Source: Bacteroidales bacterium UBA5281 (GTDB lineage: Bacteria; Bacteroidota; Bacteroidia; Bacteroidales; Lentimicrobiaceae). From it: 31,979 bases of DNA. The DNA lies in contig DHSR01000053.1 of assembly GCA_002410555.1 (NCBI GenBank), positions 6,421 through 38,399 on the forward strand. Reading direction: 5' to 3'. Below the pieces are notes generated by a model. It saw nothing but the letters and a program-made list of their open reading frames with translations, was not told the DNA's origin and searched no databases. Below, piece by piece: positions 16,238-25,084 of this stretch (the first letter of the stretch is position 1; every line of letters starts with the position of its first letter). Both the position numbers and the translations under genes were made by a program.

Positions 16238-18451
16238 ATGAAAAAATTACTCATTTTGTTTTTCGTTTTGTCCGCGGCTTTTGCCCGGGCCGATGAGGGC
16301 ATGTGGCTGCCAATGCTTATTGAGCGTTTGAATTACGTTGATATGCAAAAAGAAGGCCTCAAACTTACCCCCGAAGAAATCTACAGCGTAAATCATTCCA
16401 GCCTAAAGGATGCCATCATACAGTTTGGGAATGGCTGTACCGGCGAAATGATCAGTAGCCAGGGATTGGTGCTTACCAACCACCATTGTGGTTATGGTAA
16501 CATTCAGTCACACAGCACGATAGAACATGATTATCTGGCCGATGGCTTCTGGGCTATGCGTATGGAGGAAGAGCTGCCCAATGAAGGTTTAACGGCTCGA
16601 TTTCTCGTGCGTATTGAAGATGTAACCCAGCAGATTGTATCACAACTCAACGATGGCATGACCGAGGGCGACCGCAACACAAAAATCAACGAGCTTGCCA
16701 ATGCCATTGAAAAAAAGGCGGTAGAAGGTACCGGCTATGATGCCCGGGTAGCCAGTTTCTTTAGCGGAAATGAATTTTACCTTTTCGTGTATGAAGTATT
16801 TCGTGATGTTCGTTTAGTGGGTGCTCCCCCTTCTTCCATTGGGAAATTTGGAGCCGATACTGATAACTGGATGTGGCCCCGGCATACCGGCGACTTCAGT
16901 ATGTTCAGGGTTTATGCCGGTGCCGATGGTAAACCCGCCGATTACTCCAAAGACAACGTCCCCCTGAAACCAAAGTATCATCTTACTGTTTCCTTAAACG
17001 GTTACGAGCGTGGTGACTTTGCCATGATTATGGGGTATCCCGGCAGTACCGACCGTTACTTAACCTCATGGGGGGTGCGCCTTGCTATAGAAACAAGCAA
17101 TCCAACCATCGTTGATATCAGGGCTAAAAAACTGGCTATTATGCGTAAAGACATGGATGCCAGCCGCGAGATCAATATAAAATATGCTTCAAAATATGCC
17201 GGTACTTCCAACTATTGGAAGTATTTTATTGGTCAAACACGCGGGCTGAAACGCCTCAAAGTACTGGAAAAGAAACAAAAAACTGAAGCTGAGTTCCGTG
17301 ATTGGGTAAATGCTGACCCTGCCCGTAAAGCCAGATATGGTAGTGCGCTTTCTGACATACAAACAGCTTACGAAACCATTTCAGATTATGCGTTGCAGCG
17401 TTGGTATTTTATTGAAGCCGTTATCCGTGGGGGTGAAATTATGGGACTGGCCAACTCTTTCACCGGACTTGACAGGGAACTCTCAGCAGAGAATCCATCG
17501 CCTGAAAAGATAAACCGCATAAAGGAAATGCTCAAAAAATCGGTGGAAAAACATTTTAAAAATTACAATCAACCCACCGATATTAAATTGCTTGAAGCCA
17601 TGCTTCAAATGTATTATGAGAATGTGCCCATCGCCCAGCAACCGGCTGATTTCAGGACACTGGTTGATAAAAATAATGAAGATTTTAAAAAGATAGCTCA
17701 AAAAATATTCGACAAGTCTATGTTTGCTGACCAAACTTCGGTAATGGCTTTTCTCGATAATCCCTCTGCTAAAAAGCTGGAAAAAGACCCTGCTTTTACC
17801 CTGGTGAAGTCATTTATGGAGCAATATCGCACCAATATGAAAAATATGGAAGCAGCCAATGAGCAATTGGCACGTGGAAACCGCCTTTTTGTTGCCGGCC
17901 TACGCGAAATGCAACCCAACCGCACCTTTTATCCCGACGCTAACTCCACCATGCGCCTGACTTATGGCCAGATTCTCGATTATTATCCTGCTGATGCCGT
18001 GCATTATAACCACTACACTACGCTTGCCGGTGTAATGGAAAAGGAGGATCCTTCCAATTGGGAGTTTGTGGTTCCCGAGAAACTGAAGCAACTGTTTAAG
18101 GACAAAGACTATGGCCCCTATGGTGAAAATGGAGAGTTGATGGTAGGTTTTCTATCCAACACCGACATTACCGGTGGTAATTCCGGAAGTCCGGTTATGA
18201 ATGGCAAAGGCGAACTTATTGGTATTGCCTTCGACGGAAACTGGGAAGCCATGAGCGGCGACATCGCTTTTGAACCTGAACTTCAGCGTACCATCAGCGT
18301 GGATATTCGCTATGTGATGTTTATTGTTGACAAATACGCCGGCGCTCAAAACATCATTGATGAGCTGACTTTTGCTCCTGTTAAAGTGACCAGAAGTGAG
18401 GCGGATGTTAAAAGTGAAAAGATGCTCCAGAATACGGATGTTATCGACTAA
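16238..18451 (+). CDS. S46 family dipeptidyl-peptidase, DPP7-like
   Basis: Periplasmic serine exopeptidase of 737 residues removing dipeptides from N-termini, part of the peptide-feeding pathway of asaccharolytic Bacteroidota. A signal peptide (KKLLILFFVLSAAFARA) precedes the mature DEGMWLP start typical of S46. The catalytic triad is visible as H83 (TNHHCGYGN), D219 (HTGDFSMFRVY) and S649 (GGNSGSP). Eighteen residues after the catalytic Ser is G667 in FDGNWEAMSGD. From memory, Gly here marks DPP7-type enzymes preferring hydrophobic P1 residues, while Arg marks the Asp/Glu-specific DPP11, so DPP7-like is the better call. Length is normal for the family. A strong terminator follows 15 bases after the stop codon. 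Confidence 0.95.
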   Translation: MKKLLILFFVLSAAFARADEGMWLPMLIERLNYVDMQKEGLKLTPEEIYSVNHSSLKDAIIQFGNGCTGEMISSQGLVLTNHHCGYGNIQSHSTIEHDYLADGFWAMRMEEELPNEGLTARFLVRIEDVTQQIVSQLNDGMTEGDRNTKINELANAIEKKAVEGTGYDARVASFFSGNEFYLFVYEVFRDVRLVGAPPSSIGKFGADTDNWMWPRHTGDFSMFRVYAGADGKPADYSKDNVPLKPKYHLTVSLNGYERGDFAMIMGYPGSTDRYLTSWGVRLAIETSNPTIVDIRAKKLAIMRKDMDASREINIKYASKYAGTSNYWKYFIGQTRGLKRLKVLEKKQKTEAEFRDWVNADPARKARYGSALSDIQTAYETISDYALQRWYFIEAVIRGGEIMGLANSFTGLDRELSAENPSPEKINRIKEMLKKSVEKHFKNYNQPTDIKLLEAMLQMYYENVPIAQQPADFRTLVDKNNEDFKKIAQKIFDKSMFADQTSVMAFLDNPSAKKLEKDPAFTLVKSFMEQYRTNMKNMEAANEQLARGNRLFVAGLREMQPNRTFYPDANSTMRLTYGQILDYYPADAVHYNHYTTLAGVMEKEDPSNWEFVVPEKLKQLFKDKDYGPYGENGELMVGFLSNTDITGGNSGSPVMNGKGELIGIAFDGNWEAMSGDIAFEPELQRTISVDIRYVMFIVDKYAGAQNIIDELTFAPVKVTRSEADVKSEKMLQNTDVID

Positions 18452-18466
18452 TCTCACTATTGTCTA

Positions 18467-18504
18467 AAAACATAAAGGCCGGAATTCCCGGCCTTTATGT
18501 TTTT
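18467..18504 (+). terminator. Strong Rho-independent terminator after the S46 gene
   Basis: A perfect 16-base-pair stem (AAAACATAAAGGCCGG at 18467-18482 and its complement at 18488-18503) closes a 5-base loop and includes a terminal T run. The A-rich left arm makes it usable in both directions. It ends the 14259-18451 cluster. Confidence 0.9.
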
Positions 18505-18561
18505 AACCCCCATCAACACCGGGAATTATAGACCTTAATTTTACACCTCAACTAAAATACA

Positions 18562-20346
18562 ATGCAAAAGTACACTTCACTTCTTTCCGAAGCACAACTA
18601 ACGCGAACGGATTTGATAAAGTGGAACAAATTCTTTTCCGTTTTAAGGGTATTTTCCTTTCTTGCCTTGCTGATTGTCAGCATCATGGCCATCAATGGCA
18701 CCGCTTACTTATGGTTTATAGCCGTTGCACTGCTTCTTGCCTTTATCGTAGTGTTCTTTTTGCATGAACGCATGTTGAAAAAGCAGCGCTTCAACAATGC
18801 CTTTATTCTTTCGCTTGAACAGGAGCTTGAAGCCTTCACTGGGAACAATGCTTCTTTTAATGGCGGCATGGAGTTTGGCGATCCCACCCATATGTACGCC
18901 ACGGATTTGGATATTTTCGGTAATCATTCTATTTTTCAGGCACTTAACCGCACCACTACCTTCCTTGCTAAAAGCAAATTATCATCCTGGCTGCTTCATC
19001 TGCTCCACAAAAAAGAAGAAATATTGATGCGCCAGCAGGCCATAAAAGAACTTTCATCCATGCCTGAATGGCGTCTGCAGATGCGTACACATGGTTTACT
19101 TGCAGACGAGCGCCCAAACGACCTGGATTCACTTTTTGACTGGCTTAAACTCAATCCGCTTTTTGCCGGTAAAGGTTTTCTGGTGGCCATCTGGCTTATA
19201 CCCATTCTATCGGCAACCGCGATTGTCTTGTTACTCACCAGCGTGTTAACCTATCAGCTCTTTTTGATATTTTTGTTGATGGTACTTGGCTTTTCAGGAA
19301 TTTATACCAAGCGCATTAATTACCGACACATGATGTTAAGCCGAAAGGTAGAACTTCTCGAAAAATATGCCGTGCGTTTCGGGATGGTTGAAGATGCACC
19401 TTTCGAAAGTGAACTCATGCAAAAACATCAGCAGTCGCTGCAACAGAACCATCAAACGGCATCAGGCAGCATCCGAAAATTGAGCCGCATCACCGCTTCA
19501 CTGGATTCACGCCTCAACCTGCTGATGGGATTTGTACTAAATTTTTTACTTTTGTGGGACATCCGTCAAATGCGCCGCCTGGAAAAGTGGCAGCAAACCC
19601 ATCAAAACCTTGCTCCCCTGTGGTTTGACACCCTTGCCCAAACCGAAGCCCTGGCAAGTATGGCCGCTTTTTCCTACGCCAACCCGGAATTTATCTTTCC
19701 GGTTATCGATGAGACAAATTTCTCTGTTTCAGCCGAAAATGCCGGGCACCCTTTAATCCCCACCTCGGGAAGAGTAAACAACACGATTCAGATAATGGGA
19801 GCAGGCCGGTTCAATATAATAACCGGTGCCAATATGGCTGGAAAAAGCACTTATCTGCGAACCATAGGAGTGAATTTGGTGCTTGCTTTGGCCGGCGCGC
19901 CCGTTTGTGCAAAATCATTCACTTTCTATCCGGCGCCGGTATTCACCAGCCTGCGCACCACCGATTCGCTCAGCAGCAATACTTCTTATTTTTATGCCGA
20001 ACTACTGCGGCTTAAAGCACTGATTGAGCGCTTAAATGCCGGAGAGAAACTCTTTATTCTGCTGGACGAAATACTGAAAGGCACCAATTCCGCCGACAAG
20101 CAAGCCGGCTCCAAAGCCTTGCTCACCCAGCTTATCGGGCTGAATGCCTCCGGTTTTATTGCCACCCACGATCTGGAGCTGGGCAGCCTGGCCATCACTT
20201 TCCCCGAAAGGGTCAGCAATTTTCACTTTGAATCAGAAATCAAAGGAGATGAGTTGTTTTTTGATTATAAACTGAAGCCCGGAATTGCCCGGAACATGAA
20301 TGCTACCTTTTTGATGCAAAGGATGGGGATAACCATTGGGGAATAA
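18562..20346 (+). CDS. MutS-family ATPase with predicted membrane segments
   Basis: Protein of 594 residues. The C-terminal half is a MutS domain V ATPase: Walker A GANMAGKST at 422-430, Walker B LLDE with D502-E503, and the switch ATHD with H536. Mismatch-recognition domain I (Phe-x-Glu) and the Smr nuclease domain of MutS2 are absent. The N-terminal half has two hydrophobic hairpins, residues about 25-67 and 205-250, that look like four membrane helices, with a helical lever-like region between and after them. It therefore resembles the membrane-associated MutS-related family reported in Bacteroidota annotations rather than mismatch-repair MutS. It stands alone between a terminator and a long AT-rich gap. 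Substrate and role are unknown. Confidence 0.88.
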   Translation: MQKYTSLLSEAQLTRTDLIKWNKFFSVLRVFSFLALLIVSIMAINGTAYLWFIAVALLLAFIVVFFLHERMLKKQRFNNAFILSLEQELEAFTGNNASFNGGMEFGDPTHMYATDLDIFGNHSIFQALNRTTTFLAKSKLSSWLLHLLHKKEEILMRQQAIKELSSMPEWRLQMRTHGLLADERPNDLDSLFDWLKLNPLFAGKGFLVAIWLIPILSATAIVLLLTSVLTYQLFLIFLLMVLGFSGIYTKRINYRHMMLSRKVELLEKYAVRFGMVEDAPFESELMQKHQQSLQQNHQTASGSIRKLSRITASLDSRLNLLMGFVLNFLLLWDIRQMRRLEKWQQTHQNLAPLWFDTLAQTEALASMAAFSYANPEFIFPVIDETNFSVSAENAGHPLIPTSGRVNNTIQIMGAGRFNIITGANMAGKSTYLRTIGVNLVLALAGAPVCAKSFTFYPAPVFTSLRTTDSLSSNTSYFYAELLRLKALIERLNAGEKLFILLDEILKGTNSADKQAGSKALLTQLIGLNASGFIATHDLELGSLAITFPERVSNFHFESEIKGDELFFDYKLKPGIARNMNATFLMQRMGITIGE

Positions 20347-20932
20347 AAATTGGATTTAAATCAGGGTCAACCAACAAACGCTTAGTCGTCGCATGTTTCG
20401 GCATTCCTTTTTTTATGCTTTCGAAACAGGGAAGGTTTTTAGCAATTTTCATCTTTTGCAAAGAGTTTTCCCGTTTTTATGGTTTTTGAAACCAATACAA
20501 TTGCCAGAAACCTAAATTATTGGTTTCTTAAGAAAAAATTATCGATTGCATATTGTTCTCATTATCAATATAATGCCTCACAAATAAGGTTGATTTAAAA
20601 ATTATTTTCAAAAATAAACACTTTTTTGTTAAATTAATTTGCAAAATCAAAGTTACTTTCTCAACTTTGGGCCATTAATAGTTGAATTGACCTGCTTCAT
20701 AGTCAATAACGAGACAGGATAATAATTTTGCTACAACTACTGCCCTCGCTCCGAGAAACTAAAATATGCCCTATTGCGGCATTGATGACTACGCTTTCTG
20801 TTGGCCTTTGAATTTGCATTTTTGTTTGGGTAAATAGCTTTTCTTCTATTGGGAGTCTTGAGTATCACCCGGCAAAAGGATTACGATAATTATTGTCAGA
20901 CCTCAAATAATTAATTCATAAAAAACACAGCT
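20347..20932. other. AT-rich intergenic region without a gene
   Basis: These 586 bases contain no credible open frame. They are very AT-rich, with several weak AT-only hairpins, such as TAATTATT / AATAATTA at 20887-20913. TTTG (20638-20641) followed after 20 bases by CAACTTTG (20662-20669) resembles a promoter but is 264 bases from the next ATG. The region marks the junction between the housekeeping part of the window and the accessory cluster. Confidence 0.6.
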
Positions 20933-21440
20933 ATGAAAACCAAAACCATTCTACTTTTCCTTGCCCTTGCAATTGCAGCAGGAGTTCTACCTTAGAGATA
21001 ATTATTCGCCCGCCATCTATCTGCCATGCCCTAATGCAAGGGTTTGGTATGATCAAACCGGCTCATTTAAATTTATAAATCCAACGGAATATCCCAACCC
21101 AAATGGCGGAGTTATTGACAATTATTGTGATTATAAGTTGTTTTATGCTACAACCACTGTTGGCCCAATAACTTCAGAAGTAGAATGTGTGGGTTCGGAA
21201 GCCATTAACGGAGCACAACCCGAAATTGACTACTACCGGGAGCAATTGCAATCTTTAATTGATGCCAAGTTATCTTCGCTTAACAAACAGTTTATGGATG
21301 TAACATTTGTAACTCCAGATAACTTTGATCCTAATACTGGTGTCAGAACCATCTGCCATTTACCTACACTCTTCTATGGGAAAATCCATTTCGCTTGCCC
21401 CGAGATTCCCATTGAGATACTTCCCATTACTATGGATTAA
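20933..21440 (+). pseudogene. Frame-disrupted secreted protein
   Basis: ATG 20933 begins a textbook signal peptide (MKTKTILLFLALAIAAG) that hits a TAG at 20993. A second frame, open from about 20961 to 21440, encodes a coherent 150-residue mature protein (EFYLRDNYSPAIYLPCPNA onward) with no good start of its own. Joining them needs a one-frame shift near 20980. An 8-base loss between repeated GGAG motifs would explain it, giving a natural signal-peptide cleavage followed by QEFYLRDN. The mature part has several cysteines, no sorting domain and no family I recognise. It is either a recent pseudogene, a sequencing error or a switchable gene; a TTG start at 20961 is unlikely. Confidence 0.7.
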
Positions 21441-21453
21441 CTTATAGTTTCCC

Positions 21454-22986
21454 ATGATGATACATTCACTCGTTAAAAAAAACATCATTATTACGGCAAT
21501 GCTGCTGTTTACAGGTTTTTTGACTTGCAGCAGCATTGCTCAGGAAACTTATTCTCTATTGTTCCGCTGTCCTTATGACGAGATGGCAATGTCAGTGATT
21601 GAAAACCATCAACATGAATATGTTGCTGTTGGATTTGATAATACAAAGCCATATTATGATCTTTCCGGACGAAGAAGTAAGATATGGAAATTTAGTAACC
21701 CGATTGATACTGTAGCATTTGTTTATTCATTTCATGACACAGCGGCTATATTTACAAGAGTTTTTCAGTTGGAGAATAGCCATTATCATGTTTTTGGAAC
21801 CTACTTTCTGCCTCCTAATTATAATCAATTAGCTATTTTGATGCTTGAACTTGATTCGGAGATGAAAATTGTAAAACAAAAAACTCTATATTATCCTTCA
21901 TTAACCGATTATGGAGCATCTGTCATACGTAAATACATGGATAAGTATTATCTATGGGGAGAAGGCAATCTTGATAGTCAAATTGTTCATTTTGTATGTA
22001 GCCTTGATAATAATTATAATATTACAAACTTTCAATATTATCAATCCCTAATCTCCCAAGATTCTTTTTTTATGGATTGTATCCTTTCACCTGATTCAAC
22101 GAAGTTTTATGCGGTTACTAATTTTCCTAATGAAGGTGATGGGGCTTGCCATTTATTTGTTTATGATACTGCGCTAAATTTGCTATCGGTTAAAGTTTTC
22201 CCAAAGTATTTGAACCTAAATCAGGGAATTTTTGAGGACTTTTCACATAATGTTACCATTGCAAATTTTTCCAATAACAGGATACTTACCGCTGCTGTAA
22301 TGGGCAAAATGCTTAATTGGGATCAGGAAGTCAAGATTGGATTTTCGCTCTTGGATACTACAATGCAGTGGGTACCACCACAGTATTTTGGTTCCGATGA
22401 TACTACATTTTATACTGCGTATGGCCGGCCTACGTTTGCCTTCAGAAATCCTGACAGTATATTTTTTACAGGTACCAAACGGCAAATAGCCTCTTTCTTT
22501 CCACAAATGCCCAATTGGTTGATAGCGGGTGCTTTGGACTCTACTTTACAACCATATTTTATTAATTATTATGGAGGTGATGCCTATTATCATGCCAACT
22601 CCATGCTGCTTACTTCGGATGGGGGGTATTTGATACTTGCCGACCGCTATGATAAAAACACCCAAGACGATGAATATGATGTGTTTTTCCTGAAACTTGA
22701 TAAAGATGGATTGATAACCGGGAGTGAACATCAAACTTTATGTCCACAAAAAGTTTGCGTTATAAACCCCAATCCTTTTAATGATAATTTACAGATTGAT
22801 CTGTTTATTGAAAAGGCCAGGTTATCAATTACCGATGTTTCAGGAAGAGAAGCAGCAAATATTTCGCTTTCAAAGGGAAACAACAAAATAAACACAATTT
22901 CTTTCCCGGGTGGAATATATTTTGCCCGGATAATCTCAAACAAACAACAAATGCTTCAAACAGAAAAACTAATTAAAATCAAATGA
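21454..22986 (+). CDS. T9SS-sorted secreted protein, propeller-like
   Basis: Secreted protein of 510 residues. The signal peptide core (IIITAMLLFTGFL) ends near SSIAQ. The body shows repeated motifs ending in GGYLILADRYD and VFFLKLDKDG, like the propeller repeats of the 5161 protein. A type A sorting domain runs from about residue 430 (INPNPFNDNLQIDLFI ... GGIYFARIISNKQQ). It starts 13 bases after the disrupted gene and ends one base before the next gene, so it is probably the first intact gene of the accessory operon. A second ATG (21457) is equally possible. Ligand unknown. Confidence 0.82.
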   Translation: MMIHSLVKKNIIITAMLLFTGFLTCSSIAQETYSLLFRCPYDEMAMSVIENHQHEYVAVGFDNTKPYYDLSGRRSKIWKFSNPIDTVAFVYSFHDTAAIFTRVFQLENSHYHVFGTYFLPPNYNQLAILMLELDSEMKIVKQKTLYYPSLTDYGASVIRKYMDKYYLWGEGNLDSQIVHFVCSLDNNYNITNFQYYQSLISQDSFFMDCILSPDSTKFYAVTNFPNEGDGACHLFVYDTALNLLSVKVFPKYLNLNQGIFEDFSHNVTIANFSNNRILTAAVMGKMLNWDQEVKIGFSLLDTTMQWVPPQYFGSDDTTFYTAYGRPTFAFRNPDSIFFTGTKRQIASFFPQMPNWLIAGALDSTLQPYFINYYGGDAYYHANSMLLTSDGGYLILADRYDKNTQDDEYDVFFLKLDKDGLITGSEHQTLCPQKVCVINPNPFNDNLQIDLFIEKARLSITDVSGREAANISLSKGNNKINTISFPGGIYFARIISNKQQMLQTEKLIKIK

Positions 22987-22987
22987 T

Positions 22988-24529
22988 ATGAGAAAATTAT
23001 TTACGCTGGTTACTATGATTTTCAGCTTGTCAATAATCGTAAATTTTTCAAACGCCCAATGTATTAAAACTTCGTGCAATGGTTCATCCAACACAGGAAC
23101 ATACTCTTCGGCAATAGGTAATCAAACAAACAGTTCTGGCAATTATGGATTTTCATCCGGCAATCAATCAAGCGCTTCCGGCGAAAGTTCTACGGCTTTA
23201 GGTCATTTATCAATCGCCTCTGGCATTTATTCCTTTGCTGTTGGTTACAAACCACAAGCCCAAGCCCAGACTGCAATATCAATTGGATATGAAACGAAGG
23301 CCAAGTTTGCCAAATCATTTGCAATAGGAGAAATGAGTGAAACAAATGCAATACAATCATATGCTATTGGTCAAAATTGTGTAACAAATGCCAGTGGATC
23401 TATAGCTATTGGGCGTTATATGCAAACCAATGCATCAGGTGCAATTGCTTTGGGATCATCTACTTCTCAAGGGCCATTAGTTAATGGTATCAACAATTCA
23501 TTAATGATTGGCTTTAACAGCATTGTTCCAACTTTGTTTGTTGGACCTTCGCCAGATTATAAGAGTTCTGGCAACGTGGGTATTGGCACAACTGCACCCA
23601 CCCAAAAACTCGACATAGACGGCAATATCCGCCTGCGCAACAACTCCATAATAGGCACATGGAGCAACAACTCGCTTACTTTTAATACCAACAGTTCTGC
23701 TCGTATGGTTATTTTACCCAATGGCAAAATTGGTATTGGCAAACTTTTACCTGATACAGAATTAGACATTGCAGGGGATATAACCGTGTCGGGCCTGGCC
23801 AATGAAAAAGGCGACCAAATTGTAACGAGTGACAGAAACGGTAAATTGATGCTTATACCGGTAAATTTTTCCGGTGATAACCTGGGCAACCATATCGCGA
23901 CCCAAAACCTGGATATGAAGGAATTCAGTATCCGTAACTCAACCAGAGAAGCATACCAGACAAGGGCAGATGGCAGCAGGTATTTCGCCGGGTTAAGGTT
24001 TAGCGAGGAAAACAGCATGGTGCTGGAAACAGGCAAAAAAGCTGTTTTTACAGCAGTGGCTGCAACCAACAATGCTTCCGGATTATGGGTAGCAAATTGG
24101 GCGTGTGGCGGATATGGCCTGGTACTTAATGCCGACAACCGCACGGGTGGTATTTATTATGATAACAATGACCCCAAACTATCCATCGGCTTCAATAGCA
24201 GCAAGGTTGGCATAGGTCTTATCCCGCCTTCCGACGGTGCGTTCAGGCTGTATGTTGAAGGGGGCATACTAGCCGAAGAGGTTAAGGTGATGTTGAAGTC
24301 GGCCTGGCCTGATTACGTGTTTACTGCCGATCATAAACTTCCGGGTATTAACGAGGTTGCTGATTTTATAACAGCCAATGGCCATTTGCCGGGCGTACCC
24401 AGCGCGGCCACCGTAGCAGCCGACGGGATAAATCTAGGCCAGATGAACGCCCTGCTGCTTACAAAAATTGAGGAGTTGACTTTGTATGTGATTGAACTTC
24501 AACGGCAATTAGACGAGATCAGAAAGTAA
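22988..24529 (+). CDS. YadA-head / tail-fibre-like secreted protein
   Basis: Protein of 513 residues with a signal peptide ending near FSNAQ. Residues about 30-170 are head repeats of roughly 14 residues with the pattern SxAxGxxxxAxG (for example SYAIGQNCVTNASGSIAIG), the left-handed beta-roll of YadA-type trimeric adhesins. Then come tail-fibre-like repeats (GNVGIGTTAPTQKLDIDGNI; KIGIGKLLPDTELDIAGDI). The C-terminus (WPDYVF ... NGHLPGVPSA ... LGQMNALLLTKIEELTLYVIELQRQLDEI) is the conserved coiled-coil tail of many Bacteroidota fibre proteins and may act in trimerisation. There is no T9SS sorting domain and no YadA membrane anchor. Its ATG is one base after the previous stop, indicating coupling. 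It could be an adhesin or a structural partner of the RHS protein. Confidence 0.85.
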   Translation: MRKLFTLVTMIFSLSIIVNFSNAQCIKTSCNGSSNTGTYSSAIGNQTNSSGNYGFSSGNQSSASGESSTALGHLSIASGIYSFAVGYKPQAQAQTAISIGYETKAKFAKSFAIGEMSETNAIQSYAIGQNCVTNASGSIAIGRYMQTNASGAIALGSSTSQGPLVNGINNSLMIGFNSIVPTLFVGPSPDYKSSGNVGIGTTAPTQKLDIDGNIRLRNNSIIGTWSNNSLTFNTNSSARMVILPNGKIGIGKLLPDTELDIAGDITVSGLANEKGDQIVTSDRNGKLMLIPVNFSGDNLGNHIATQNLDMKEFSIRNSTREAYQTRADGSRYFAGLRFSEENSMVLETGKKAVFTAVAATNNASGLWVANWACGGYGLVLNADNRTGGIYYDNNDPKLSIGFNSSKVGIGLIPPSDGAFRLYVEGGILAEEVKVMLKSAWPDYVFTADHKLPGINEVADFITANGHLPGVPSAATVAADGINLGQMNALLLTKIEELTLYVIELQRQLDEIRK

Positions 24530-24556
24530 TTTCAGTTCACCCAAACCCTTATCATT

Positions 24557-24994
24557 ATGAAAGCTGTTAGATATATATTGCCCTTGCTGATATTGGTTTT
24601 TCTTTCATCTGCGCTATGCGCACAGCAAATCGTGAATTTTGAATATGATTTGGCAGGAAACAGGGTGCTAAGGTATCTCGATACTAAAAAGAGTACCGAA
24701 GCCGAAGTTGATTCGCTTTTTAAGGCTGGAACCATCACTGATAAAATAACCGGCGATAATCTCATTAGGGTTTATCCCAACCCTACCTATGGGATAATCA
24801 ATGTTGAATTCATGGAAATAATTGAGGGCCAGACAGTTTATTTTATCACCGATCAAAATGGCAGGCAGGTAATGACCGGGAAAACCAATAGTCTTTCAAA
24901 CACCATTGATATCACACACCAAAGTCGCGGGGTATATTACCTCGTGATAAAAGCCCCTGAAATATATCAGGTTTATAAAATAATAAAGCAGTAA
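24557..24994 (+). CDS. Minimal T9SS-sorted protein with a YD-like motif
   Basis: Protein of only 145 residues: signal peptide (residues 1-22, ending LCAQ), a short passenger of about 45 residues and a type A T9SS sorting domain from about residue 70 (IRVYPNPTYGIINVEF ... RGVYYLVIKAPEIYQVYKII). The passenger begins VNFEYDLAGNRVLR, which is an exact YD-repeat-like motif (YDxxGNR), the same motif that builds the RHS shell encoded by the next large gene. It sits 27 bases after the fibre-like gene and 90 bases before the RHS gene. A role as an adaptor, anchor or remnant of a larger RHS protein is inference. Confidence 0.85.
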   Translation: MKAVRYILPLLILVFLSSALCAQQIVNFEYDLAGNRVLRYLDTKKSTEAEVDSLFKAGTITDKITGDNLIRVYPNPTYGIINVEFMEIIEGQTVYFITDQNGRQVMTGKTNSLSNTIDITHQSRGVYYLVIKAPEIYQVYKIIKQ

Positions 24995-25084
24995 AAATAA
25001 ATTTAAATTTCAGGCTAGCTGGCATAAAATGCCACAATGACATGAAATCAGGAAATATCATCCTTAACTTAACAAGCTATTGAT

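Noticed and set aside
23040..23500. Short repeated units in the fibre gene considered as a CRISPR-like array
   Set aside because: They are coding repeats of about 14 residues with variable DNA, without identical repeats or unique spacers.
23557..24144. A 195-codon minus-strand open frame inside the fibre-like gene
   Set aside because: Its low-complexity leucine/serine/proline composition mirrors the antisense of the G+C-richer coding part; the plus-strand protein has clear repeats and a conserved coiled-coil end.
22988..24529. Interpretation of the tail-fibre-like gene as evidence of a prophage
   Set aside because: No capsid, terminase, portal, tail or integrase genes are nearby, and the protein has a secretion signal, so a host surface protein is more likely.
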